From Leptasterias polaris (Eukaryota; Echinodermata; Asteroidea; Forcipulatida; Asteriidae): a DNA stretch of 64,000 nucleotides. A program made the position numbers and the translations under genes. The notes below the pieces were generated by a model, which saw only the letters and a program-made list of their open reading frames with translations, searched no databases and was not told the DNA's origin. The stretch is taken from the NCBI GenBank assembly GCA_037783415.1, contig JAZGTN010000068.1, positions 1,426,001 to 1,490,000 of the forward strand, in the 5' to 3' direction. Shown here piece by piece: positions 21,701 to 30,153 of the stretch; the first letter of the stretch is position 1, and each line of letters begins with the position of its first letter.

Positions 21701-21915
21701 TCCTGATGATTGATCCCCAGCAAGTCAGAGCCCGCTGGCCAGTTGTTAAAGTTATTGAGGTGCTTCCTGGCGAAGATGGACGAGTACGTGCTGTCAAGGT
21801 GCAGACCGACGACCGGATACTCACTCGTCCTGTGGCACGTTTGATCAAGCTGCCAGTGGTTCCAGACGAGGACGAACACACTGAAGTACCCATGAATGAT
21901 GATATCGAGAAGTAG
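15790..21915 (+). CDS. BEL/Pao gag-pol polyprotein (gag, protease, reverse transcriptase, RNase H, integrase)
   Basis: The 2041-residue frame starts at the first ATG after the primer site. In order: a charged coiled coil (residues about 45-170); a Ser/Pro-rich linker with a 39-residue internal duplication; the gag capsid-like region (DUF1759 type, about 390-560); Cys-rich knuckles starting CPYCDGEHWLFWC at 633; an aspartic protease with LLDDAS (Asp754); reverse transcriptase whose active-site box is YVDN (1169-1172) in place of YVDD; RNase H with FTDAS (Asp1359); a zinc-binding HCGAETV/CTGC segment; the integrase core with Asp1736, Asp1798 and Glu1847 in TWE; and a C-terminal DUF5641-like region. 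The whole frame is open. Processing and activity are inferred from family knowledge; retention of all catalytic positions argues the copy could be competent. Confidence 0.95.
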   Translation: MDDHVPPPSLASQHSKNSTKSTLSRHSKKSTQSVLSHQSSLSVSLLSVRARIQVAAREKELAATRRKAEIEENARAEREKIEHELLAAQRTREEFALHQKRLYIQRQREQEDEELALERARMDADQEEQRILKRKRDFSSQLELEKQLTEAELRLAQARIESAILTETENNDLHFNDSGSLTNISISLNPTTGVNSNDSTTVKSPSDKPYETSMRSVPALCVSAAPMRTLSASMPAASFEPSQTITVNSAFSTAQPSVTYAVDDTPRLWSATPHVASKATPRTGPTPIPAAVSCYPSNSAPLASPVITQTSPIVASKATPRTSPTPIPVTVSCYPSNSAPLASPVITQTPPIGQPPSTAVAEHPVVPSVSDSGVINQMMLSSMLVATAGGLNMEVPHFSGGDPSEYRCFETMVDSCIRPLVHLSEIQKYFILKSKLSGQPSKDIKGLEHDAHSFTRAMAVLKRLYGDIGILIRTKIEEITSWPKLRAYDSEGFVEFASTVSALVTQLQSAPEGQAELRANSTACILYSRLSPTHQTTFLRCMQKKDVTNFSLKDINKWLQETSEISRKKMQLADNRPTESQTTNRAKRGKGAVAFYSKTRTSSVQSSTALSSKPEKSDAPKPRQQDKKFLRKCPYCDGEHWLFWCFNFKKLSLPERLGWIKEGRRCWKCARKHKEGQECDLRKPCRECDQTHLTILHDLIVQPGYGVYYSQFDPNLSVFYGDGNPWLLRDVCMKILPITLHSKGAKLETYCLLDDASNFTMILDEAAESLGLDGQDTVLPIATAREECTPCKGKIVKLDVSPADEPRHRISISGVFSSKMLRLSEHSIPAQALRQRWAHLKDVPLHECKEVRPLLLIGSDHPELVVPLESRFGPEGAPVAVRTELGWAVQGPTMNHRHRGELNYMSGPSPSDATLHEGVCKLWHHDFKMYAERKQVTRSKQDHRAIDLLETKSTYVEVDGARRVATPLLWRRDDENLRSPVSSVMPTLIRNEQRLKRDQELAKVHCTKIQELKDAGLVRTVSDQEKANDARRQWYIPHHIVKQNDKCRLVFNCAFKYCGHSLNDRLLPGPILGSSLIGVLLRFRQHLVAVSGDIKAMFHCVYTLERDRCMLRFVWRALRTEDQPEELEWNVLPFGTTCSPCCASFALQKHAKENVEDPDVLRSVTSAFYVDNCLDGKTNVQEAKELVQKLCKSLGEGGFPIVKWASNKPEVVAELPTTARSESTERWLNLNYTSPEEAALGPRWNFGSDSFTYQLELQDWPVLTRRAVLSDVMRCAGKDPLGFLMPFMVRGKMLLQELWKRPWGWDDPIPDEGEAGMSAQHMRWRAELADLPRIGFPRCYLPEHFNPDGVTYQLHVFTDASERAYGAVAYLRSTATNGEVSVRFVMSRSRLAPKRVQTMPRLELLAAVSGAELAELIESEMKMTLSIICWGDNTTVLTWIKSESCRYNRFVGARISEIQRLTDHATWRYVNSERNPADDLTRGLELRLLVETSRWHAPPFLYYGEDRWPEWPAQHNPEEAKSELKQQGFSAVTQVAKDSCPEIDATKYTTWDELVEASVAARYKSKGDERPELLSADDWQESEKLLYHQAQSESFPDELTALSSKQDILRKSRLADLSPEYDQVDSLIRVGGRLRRAHALDEETKHPIVLDPKHPIVQLLIKAADTRLGHCGAETVLADLRRRFWILRGRQSIRSFQTRCTGCLIRRGRPSIPKMADLPPARLRVGKPPFYSTGTDCFGPFTVKIGRRTEQRWGIIWKCMTVRAVYLDILESMDTDAFLMSFTRFRSRRGTPHEILCDNGTNFKGGETEMKKAFAEMSPSLQEKLARHQVRFKFNPPVAPHFGGTWEREIRSVKNALYAILGKQTVTPTVLYTMLVEVEGLMNSKPLGYVSSDVSDPDPITPFMLLMGRRDHAPPQVVYPGEDILSRKRWRQCQVLMQRFWKEFVQSYLPAMQARQKWRGETTNLSVGDVVLMIDPQQVRARWPVVKVIEVLPGEDGRVRAVKVQTDDRILTRPVARLIKLPVVPDEDEHTEVPMNDDIEK
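16612..16845 (+). repeat. 117-bp tandem duplication inside gag
   Basis: Two adjacent copies (16612-16728, 16729-16845) begin gtagcatccaaagccacacc and differ at only a few bases. Each encodes 39 residues, so the frame is kept, and it lengthens the Ser/Pro linker between the coiled coil and capsid-like region. Confidence 0.9.
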
Positions 21916-22100
21916 ACCCTTATGCATCTGCGGATCTTTCCTGCAGTAAAGCTCCAGTGTTACACCCTTAAAGGGGCGGCCATTTTGTTTTAAAGTTGTT
22001 CCTGTTGTATTTGCGATTTATTCAAATTAACCTCATGATCAAAGTTTTGATTCACAATTTACTAATCCCCTTGTTATTTTGTAAACTATATTGCGCATAG

Positions 22101-22112
22101 TTTAGGGGCGGC
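22101..22112 (+). promoter_or_regulatory. polypurine tract of the BEL/Pao element
   Basis: The bases tttaggggcggc end directly before the 3' LTR, the expected place for plus-strand priming. A similar aaaggggcggcc lies at about 21969-21980. Confidence 0.7.
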
Positions 22113-22688
22113 TGTTAAGAAATTGCAGCGAAAGTGCGCCACCGCGCGGCGAGAAAAGCTGCTCTCACCTGCTCGCCATCAAGGCTAAAATCGGATGGTG
22201 AGTTTCTCTAATTTAACGTAAACTTTCTGATTAATATAATTGTGTTACGATAAAAGCTGGTCTATAATTGTTTCTTATAAATGCTAAAGATTATTAATCA
22301 TTCAAATTCAGTGCATTACTGTTTCGTAATTATCGTGAATTTGCAGCCAAAACCGGTGATGATTCTTTAGGTGTCGGAAATACATCCCTTTCCATATATG
22401 CACAAACCCTATGAGAAATTTATTACGTGGCATTGCAATTAGTATGTCAATAGCCTTTTTAGTAGTAATCTTGCATTATTGATTTCCTAATCCCTATGTC
22501 TTTGGTTTGTTTTGCAGACTAAATCCCTAAATACACAATACCGAGTGATCCAATTAGCCTGAATATTACAAACCCACACGTTACCGTTCCTGATTTCCTT
22601 ACTGATTGTTTTGAACTGATTACTGTGATTAAACTGATTGAACTGAGAATTATATCAGATGAATGCTGACTCCAGTGCTTATTTTTCA
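22113..22688 (+). repeat. 3' LTR of the BEL/Pao element
   Basis: 576 bp with the same sequence as the 5' LTR as far as I can read it, and followed by the TGTAG target duplication at 22689-22693. Confidence 0.93.
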
Positions 22689-22693
22689 TGTAG

Positions 22694-24429
22694 TACTACA
22701 CTTGAATTTGAGAAACGCCGGATAGTAAGCTTTTTTTACCCGCGATGTTTTTAATGAATATGCATGGAACCAGATACCGACCAGATCAAAAATGAATATA
22801 ATCACGCGTTGCTTCTTTTCACATTTTTCATTTTAGTCGGTTATGTTCAAGAATTAAAAAGGTCTGCATTCCTACCCTTTCCAAATTACACATCACATTC
22901 ATGCCCTGGTAAACTTAGAATTTCATTTTTTAACATTAATCTGATATAAATTATTATTATGTGACACCACTAAAACAAAGGTTTATCTGTAGGATATGGG
23001 TTTGCCGCCCACTTATTAATGGAATTTGCCGCCCAGTGATGAAAAGTAGGTGGGAATCTTTTTAAATAAACTTTTAATAAACAATTTTTATGGATCAGAA
23101 GTGCTTAAAAAGTATTTTTCCCCCTAATTTTATGCATAAAGAGGCTTGATTTTTCACCCCTAAAACGCCAAAAGCTCAGAGCTCCAGGGGGCTTTTCCCC
23201 CTGGACCCCCACCGGGGCTTTGCCCCTGGACCCCACCCAATACATTCGTTTGAGAGCCCCCCCCCCCCCCCCCCCCCCCCACTCGTGACTGTACACCATA
23301 CTTACAGGAAACTACCGTACATTATCCTTATCATTATAAGATTATCGTCCTTAATGCAAAAACATCATACTAAAATGGCTAAAAACTTGTTGTTACAACT
23401 ACGTATATAGACCCGCTTCACAAAATCTACCGACGACCACAGTATCAATGTTGAGTGCACCACCTATTCAACATCAAGACAGAAACGAATCCACCTCTTG
23501 TCAACTTTGCCTTTCTTCACACAAATACGTCACTCTAATCTTAAAAGTGCATCATCAAAACACTGGCCCATGATAGAGAGACTGATTTCTGAAACAACCT
23601 CTGCCCTGTACCATCTCTGTTTGCCTACATACGAAAACAGAATATGAAGTAGATAATTCGGGCTAATTGCAAGATTCATCCTAACAAAACGCACTCAAAG
23701 AAATTGATGAACAGAACTCATGAATCTTGCTTGAATTACTGCAAGGACAAAAGTCAGGTACACAACTTAATAAAAACCCAAAACAATCATGGCTTGGATC
23801 AAGATGAGATTATGCAAGGTATAAACAAACGAAGAAGACAAATCCCTCTTGTATGTAGATTTGCCCACATAAATGATACTGGGCTCACATCATATAAAAA
23901 TAAGGATATAAAAGCAAAAGCAGTGACTGGGGAAGTGCAGCTTATAAAAGGCAGAGCAAATTATATTGAGCCTATATACAATAAAGGAAAAACAAAAGCG
24001 GCTCAACATACATATATGTATCACCAGGAATTTGTTTTTTTAAGTTAGATCTACCAACCCAACCCCCTTTTTATGAACTTAAGGATGAGAAAAAACAATT
24101 AATTACATTTACAAAAAGACTCGGCGAGAAATAAATTTACTATGACACTGTTATTTTTGAGTGATAAATAAGCAAACTGTTATGATCAAAGTAGGCCTGT
24201 GGCTGTAGGAATTATGAATTCTCACTCAGTTACAGGAAGCACGCATGCGCTCTCCATAAAAATGTGATACGGGAACATACAGGCATGGGTAAAATATCAT
24301 AGTTTCATGAACATGAACAGCCACAGGCCTGCTTTGATTATGACGACACAGCCCCCTTTAAGAGCATCGACCATGAATAGTTAATGTGATTGTCTGTTCG
24401 GGTTTGTCAACTCCGACCAGTTAAAAAAC
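22694..24429. other. intergenic spacer with a C24 tract, no gene supported
   Basis: The notable part is 23160-23285, a GC-rich patch with repeated 'ccctggacccc' words ending in a run of 24 C (23257-23280). A 114-codon frame at 23704-24048 has no recognisable domain, no usable splice context and no second copy here. I treat the stretch as non-coding. Confidence 0.5.
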
Positions 24430-25030
24430 TTGGTATATTGAGTGTCTGGGGCCTTTTGTTTTGTATGGGAGACACACCCCACCACTGATGTCTGGCAGTG
24501 GCCACTCATGATACCTGGGACTATGCCAAACATTTTCCAATAGGTTAAACCACAGAGGATCTAGCTCAATATGGGGGTGGGGCCATTTGGGAGTGTCTGG
24601 CAGGCACAACCCACCACTTAAAATGTCTGGCAGTGGCCATTCATGATACCTGGACCTAGGCTAAACATTTTCCAGTAGGTTTCATCAGGTTAACTCACCA
24701 GCTGATTTAGCTCAATATGGGGGGTGGGGCCATTTGGGCGTGTCTGGCAGGCACAACCCACCACTGAAAATGTCTGGCAGTGGCCATTCATGATACCTGG
24801 ACCTAGGCTGAACATTTTCCAATAGGTTTCATCAAGTTAACTCACCAGCTGATCTAGCTCATTTTTGGGGCCCTCCTCGATGGCCCCCCTGACCACACCC
24901 ACCAGAGTGTGCTCGGCAGACGTCAGTTTCCTTACATGGGCATGTACATGGACCATTGCTGCATACATAAAAATTTGTTAACTTTCCAGCTAGGCTGACC
25001 CCCCTGGGCTCCCGGTCTATCAGTGGTCCT
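24430..25030 (-). repeat. inverted copy of the dispersed repeat with 146-bp minisatellite
   Basis: Read on the minus strand, the head (about 25030-24860) matches the head at 10140-10310 and is followed by about three monomers with the same gagctagatcagctgg and atggccactgccagacat words. It has no LINE insertion, so it shows the undisturbed structure. Confidence 0.75.
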
Positions 25031-25320
25031 TCGGTCGTTGGGAATTTTAGAAGCAGAAAGAAAAACATAAACTACCGAGCTCTCACCCTGGTGCCAACAA
25101 CTGAGTGGTTTCTGCATGCTTGAATAATTCTCATCGAGGCCATTTGTGCCTTCGGGATTTTATTTCTATAGTATGTGGAAACGGCATTACGATCTTACTC
25201 CTGGTGTCAGCACCTGCTTCACAATAATCAAAGCTGGGTACAAACAGTCCCGACCGTACAAATACATCCGGAACATGTTTCGATGACAAGCGCCGAGTGT
25301 GGCTCCAAACGTCATTACCT

Positions 25321-25483
25321 TTGGTGTGGGTGCTATGGGCTTTAAAAAGCGTTTATGAAACTGATATGGTTGGAAATATGTTTTTAAAGTAGAAAATTGA
25401 TTAATACAACTGTCCCCTCAAATTATGTGACTTTTCTTTGTAGCCCAAAACACCCAAAATCCGGAGGCAACGTGTCCCTTTAA
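25321..25483. mobile_element. partial TTAA-type miniature element
   Basis: The right end reads ggcaacgtgtcccTTTAA, matching the inverted end of the AGGGACACGTTGCC family at 44457-44735. Inner words (aaaaagcgttta, gatatggttgg) also match. The left end is not clear. Confidence 0.6.
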
Positions 25484-25658
25484 CTACAATATCAACCAAT
25501 ACTTTTCCCAACTTTGTATTCACCGTCATCAAAGCCTTGCGATCACAGAGCTAGCGATGCCGACAGCACACAACAGCTAATTAATGCATTATTCATTTTG
25601 TTGTCATTACGAAACCTCCCAGAAACAGCGCCCCCTGTTGATTCTGCCGCAACTGGGG

Positions 25659-25690
25659 GGGGGGGGGGGGGGGGGGGGGGGGTGGGGGGG
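25659..25690. repeat. poly-G tract
   Basis: An almost uninterrupted run of G with one T, inside otherwise ordinary spacer. Glycine-rich open frames over it are artefacts of the run. Confidence 0.9.
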
Positions 25691-25781
25691 CCTTGAAAAA
25701 AAGTCGCGTACCGGCAACCACCGTCATTTCGTTAACGAAGAGTTCTCGTCGTATCTTGACCCAGGTTACCCAGGTTAGATA

Positions 25782-25975
25782 AAAGGAACACGTTGCCTTG
25801 GATTGGGCGCTTAAGGCTATAAATAGCGTTTGTTATGAAATGAATACGGTTGGAAAGATGTTTCAACTAGTACAAAATAATGAACTACACAAATATGCCT
25901 CAATATTGTAGGGTTTTCCTTTAACTTCGTTAAATAACACAGTCTGCCATTTTGTGGAGAAAAAAAAAATTTGGT
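25782..25975. mobile_element. partial copy of the AGGGACACGTTGCC miniature element
   Basis: The left end aaaggaacacgttgcctt is followed by gattgggcgctt, tagcgtttgttatgaaatg and acaaatatgcctc, in the order found in the full family members. The matching right end is missing. Confidence 0.6.
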
Positions 25976-26532
25976 TCAACAAAATGGCGAACCGATCCCT
26001 TTATTTACAGAAATGTCTCCATTCGTCTTCCTGAATAGAGCTTCGTAATTTGAGTCTATTGCTCTCCAAGTAGAGGTAGCCCCAAAGAATAACGAATGAG
26101 CCTTTGGTTTTAATATTGAACTTCGCCTTAAGAAATGTATATCCCCACGTCTCAGAAAACATACACGTTTCAATTGAGCGAGCACAAATTAATTAGTAAA
26201 CACTATAAAAGTATTACAGTGTCTACCGTCTCAGCAGCTAATTGACCACGGCCGGGAACGATCGACCACGAAGCTGGTATTCGATTGACTACCGAAGTCT
26301 ACAAAAACTGTTTTTGGGATATGACAGGCATCGAAGTCAATGACTGTAGGAACACCATACAATTATAAAAACCTCACTTCATGAGCACTAATTTGAAATG
26401 AATTGAATTGAAATGATTTATTGATGATCTTATTCGATAAAAACAGCTTGAGGGCTGAAACAACTCGAATTTACATATAATAAATTTGATAAAATAGATA
26501 AAATTGACCACTAAAGTATAAAGAAAAACAGT

Positions 26533-26809
26533 TTATAGGGACACATTGCCTTCAGATTGGGCGCTTCGGGAAATACAAGCGTCTGTTATAATTATGTCAT
26601 GTAATATGTAATGTGATTGGAAAGATGTTTTAAAATGATTCATTATTTTTTTCCATTTTACTTCGTGAACTAAGACAGTCCGCCATATTTGTTTGTAAGT
26701 GAATCATTATACTATACTTTTAAAACATTTTAGTTTCCAATCATTAATTAAAACTGAAACGCTTTTTATAGCCCAAGGCGCCCAATCCGAAGGCATTGTT
26801 TCCCTTTAA
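26533..26809. mobile_element. TTAA-type miniature inverted-repeat element
   Basis: The left end is TTATAGGGACACATTGCC, the right end GGCATTGTTTCCCTTTAA. The adjacent words gattgggcgctt and aaggcgcccaatc are complementary, giving inverted repeats of about 35 bases. The length (about 277) and TTAA border match the family at 44457. It is probably non-autonomous, moved by a piggyBac- or Kolobok-like enzyme. Confidence 0.7.
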
Positions 26810-27325
26810 GCGTCGGCTCTTGCAAAGGCTCCGCCCACCCATATCGGTTTTCAAAATAACTGCGGGACTGCCGAAGTCGAATCCTTGGTTTCAAAAGGTG
26901 CATACGACACACCTCTGGCATAAGAAGTTTAGTTAGAGAAGCCATAGGTTTGACCAAACCTTGTTTTTCATCGACAGAGGGAGCTCTGTAATTTCATTGC
27001 TTCATTATTTTCGAAACCCGGTGCGCCTTCATCAGTGTTATGGAACTGACACAGTTTCAACGAGCAAAGAGGAAATGGGTCTTGTGTAGGCTAGGCCCAA
27101 TTCAAATACCTCTCTACTTTGTTTTACACAGCAGTGTGTAACTGTTAGAATGGTACTTTTAATTAAATTACGATTGCCAGCAGACAGATCCGACCCATAA
27201 CACCTTACTGTGCAGTTTACGACGAGCTCTTTATTAGTTGAAGGCTTAGTTAGTGCGCCCTCTACATATGAGTCATATTGAATACAACAATACTCGGGCT
27301 TGAAAACTCTTGAACCAGTACACCC

Positions 27326-27972
27326 GATCCGACTACCCACCGCTGCTAATAAGCAAGGCTTGAGGGGGGGGGGGGGGGGGGGGGGGAGATGCCATACTAT
27401 AAGCGTGCCCGAAATATATTATCATCTTACATAATACGCCAGGCACACTTAGAAGCGAGGCCGGTGTGATAGGGAAACCTATATCCCCCGGAAACTCTGT
27501 CCCCCATATGGGAAATTAACGTGGGATGGAGGAGGATGATTCAAAAGAGGGTGCTATCAAAAGCAGTTTGTACACAGTTCTCCATATGGGGGGACAGAAT
27601 CTCCGGGGGGACAGAATCTCCTGCCACACCGGCGTCGCGCGGTAGAGAATCAGTCACACCATTAGGCTAACTTACCAAATCATTGATCGGCAGAATCTCT
27701 ACCTAAGCACCTGAATACAAAGTGGATGTGTTCAATGTGATTCATCCATTGATGATTCGGAGACATTTTGGGGCGAAAACTTCCGCAACCAGAACTTTGC
27801 AGAAGAAGTCATTATTTCATGAGGCGGCCATGATGGCGGCCTCGCTATTACAAGCGTGGCGGGTGATATTATGTAAGATGATAATATATTTCGGGCACGC
27901 TTATACTTTATAGTATGGCATCTCCCCCCTCAAGCCTTGCTTATTAACAGCGGTGGGTAGTCGGATCGGTTG
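27326..27972. mobile_element. fold-back element of about 640 bp with inverted arms over 100 bp
   Basis: The left arm starts ccgatccgactacccaccg (about 27328) and contains aagcaaggcttgag, a G23 run, gatgccatactata and cgtgcccgaaatatattatc. The right arm (about 27861-27968) is its reverse complement with small differences; its G/C run is only about six long. The inner part is again inverted: words such as ccggtgtg, cggaaactctgtccccc and ccatatgg recur in complement. No transposase frame is present. Confidence 0.75.
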
Positions 27973-28865
27973 ACCAGTAGGCCCATAGACCAAATTATTA
28001 AAAGGAACAATACAAAACAGGTTTGTTTTTCCCAACATCTACGTTGTTTTGTCTTGCAGTCTTAAAATATGTAGTGGTAGCGTAGCATTCCTTGTCTCAC
28101 ATCGCTGGAGGAAAGAATGTACCACCACTAAGGTCGCAGTTCTTCAGAAAAATAAAACTCCAATTCTAAGTCAAGAAATAAGGGTTTCAAAAAAAGCTTG
28201 CTTGTAATTAGCAGTCGGTTACTTTTCCTATCTGATACGTTTCTAACAACATCTGACTTCCCGGCGAAGCTTCGTGAAATCTCTAAGCAAACAATATAAA
28301 AAACAATATAAAGAACATACAATGGAAAAGTTAAACCTCATTTAATAATAATAATAATGGTTCATAAAGTTTACTGAAATGTAAAAATGCTACTTTTATT
28401 GATGCAGCAAAAATAGTTATAAAAAAGTGAAGTTAACAATACTCCTTTCATTCTATGATAACTTTATATTAACGGAGAGCTTAAGGAGAAAGTCAACACA
28501 AGCTTTCTGTCCGCTTACTGTGAATGTAATCAACAAGTACGTAATGGTTGCTTACAACAATGTACTTCAGTGTTCCATCACGTGACCACAGTGATCACTT
28601 GAGGGGGCTAGTAAGGTAAGTCGGTGTATGTACAAAATCGTCAATTACCCCTTATAGTCACCTCAAGATTTACTCTCCTTGCCTCGTAGAGTCTTCATTC
28701 TTTAACAGGCGGATGTCTGGATAATCCCAAAATATCACATTCAGGCTGGTGATTAATATTAAAACGTTCTAAAACTTTTGTTTACTTCAACAGAGTTCAG
28801 CTTTATTCTCATATACTTAAAAAAAATGAAGTACAGACGTCAAAAACCACACCTTTCATAACTAC

Positions 28866-29150
28866 GATATTGGCTTCGGCTTTGGCTAAGGCTTCAGCCT
28901 CAGCTTCAGCTTTGGGCATCAACTTCGACTTTGGCTTCGACTTTGGTTTGGCCTTGGCTTTCACTTTGACTTTGCCGTTGGCTTCGGCTTTGGCTTTTGT
29001 TTTGGCCTTGGCTTTGGCTGTAGCTTTGGTTTTGCATTTGGCTTTTACTTTGACTTTGCCTTCGGCTTCAGCTTTGGCTTTGTTTTTGGCTTCGGCTTTG
29101 GCTTCAGCCTCGGCTTGGCTTTGCCTTTGGCTTCGGCTCTGGTGGCTGGA
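28866..29150. repeat. GGCTTY-type hexamer minisatellite
   Basis: About 280 bases made mostly of ggcttt, ggcttc and gctttg words. Because the unit is a multiple of three, open frames arise on both strands: Ala/Leu-rich on the plus strand and Lys/Ala/Pro-rich on the minus strand. I see no splice sites and do not call a gene. Confidence 0.8.
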
Positions 29151-29493
29151 GATTCTGTTTCCAGGACCAAAAACGCATGCGTTGTCTGAGATCTTATAGT
29201 CTTAATCGCATCACCTCAGCTAGAACGTCTCCCAACACACCTGGGAATTGGGTCTTTATCATCGAACAAGCCCACTGGAGTTTATATCCCCAGGAGTAGG
29301 TTGTATGTCCCCACTCTTGATTCAAGCAAAGTTTTGCGTTTTACATGACACTGTATTGCATGCAGAGAGAGCGTTACCTGTGCTTGCATTGATCTCTACG
29401 CGAATTGAAATAAAATTAATTCCAAAATGAACGGAAAACAAGTTCAGTTGCATGTGCATGTGTCTAATAAAAAGTTATAATTGATAATATGTG

Positions 29494-29499
29494 TTTATT
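29494..29499 (-). terminator. candidate polyadenylation signal of the main receptor gene
   Basis: AATAAA on the minus strand, about 390 bases after the stop codon at 29890-29892. It is the nearest canonical hexamer I noticed; the real cleavage site is unknown. Confidence 0.35.
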
Positions 29500-29889
29500 G
29501 CTTTGAGCATGTAGTTTGCAATATACATCTGTGGTCCTTTCTCTATGGTACGAGGTGGACCGAATAATCTACAGAGGTGACACGTGGAACTATAGGAAAG
29601 TCATTAATTCAGGCAATTCGGTTAAGGAGAAAATACTGTCCTTCTACACCAAGGCTGGAGCCAGAGTCGATGCCAGGGTTTCAAAAAGGACTATTACACA
29701 GAGGTCCTACCGATTTCATTCTGGGCTCTTTCCGAACCTTGGCTCGGGATGGAGCTCGGGCTCGGGCTTGGGCTCCGTTATCAATTTTTAGAGCGATGTA
29801 TATTTCGCATTGTGTTTCCAACATCAAACGAAGCCCGGAGCCGGAGACGGAGCCCCAGCCAAGGTTTTGGTCTCAAATCATGACAATTT

Positions 29890-30153
29890 CTAAATCTTTG
29901 TTTCTGAGGTCCTTACTCGGCTGCCAATAGAAGACCCCCTGGTCGACCTGGTAGAGGTGGGCAACTCTTTGTGAGAGTGATTGCGGAGCTTCGCAAGCCA
30001 CAGCGCCCTCACTCGGCCAGTGAAAGCGAATGACAAGAAAATGAAGACACCCTGGAGAGAACTGAAGATCGCAAAAAGGTACCAGAAGACGACGAAATTG
30101 GTAGCCAGGGCGATGAAACCAATGATCCAGGCAAACCCCATCAAGCTCGACAT
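29890..30153 (-). CDS. receptor last exon: TM6, TM7 and cytoplasmic tail
   Basis: The acceptor tttcattacag precedes ATGTCG at 30153, in phase 0, matching the phase-0 donor at 32470. The 87 residues read SSLMGFAWIIGF (TM6), then WYLFAIFSSLQGVFIFL (TM7), the family-typical pattern of 7tm_2 receptors, followed by a basic, Ser/Thr-rich tail of about 40 residues and TAG. The join across the intron restores a continuous third intracellular loop. An overlapping frame in this exon is a shadow. Confidence 0.88.
   Translation of the reverse strand: MSSLMGFAWIIGFIALATNFVVFWYLFAIFSSLQGVFIFLSFAFTGRVRALWLAKLRNHSHKELPTSTRSTRGSSIGSRVRTSETKI

Larger units (their letters stand above)
15187..22688 (+). mobile_element. 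intact BEL/Pao LTR retrotransposon (7502 bp)
   Basis: All parts are present: two 576-bp LTRs beginning TG and ending CA, a primer-binding site directly after the 5' LTR, one continuous 2041-codon gag-pol frame, a purine tract directly before the 3' LTR and a 5-bp target duplication. The LTRs appear identical on my base-by-base reading, pointing to a recent insertion. No envelope-like frame is present, as is usual for the family. It lies in the intergenic space between the two receptor genes and opposite to them. Confidence 0.95.

Noticed and set aside
23704..24048. 114-codon plus-strand frame
   Set aside because: No recognisable motif, no splice context, Lys/Asn-rich composition typical of AT-rich spacer, no second copy.
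28870..29199. Ala/Leu-rich 109-codon frame resembling a membrane protein
   Set aside because: It is a translation of the GGCTTY hexamer repeat; low complexity on both strands.
29516..29930. Two overlapping plus-strand frames with Gly/Ser and Arg-rich stretches
   Set aside because: They run over gctcggg-type low-complexity repeats and then antisense to the receptor's last exon.
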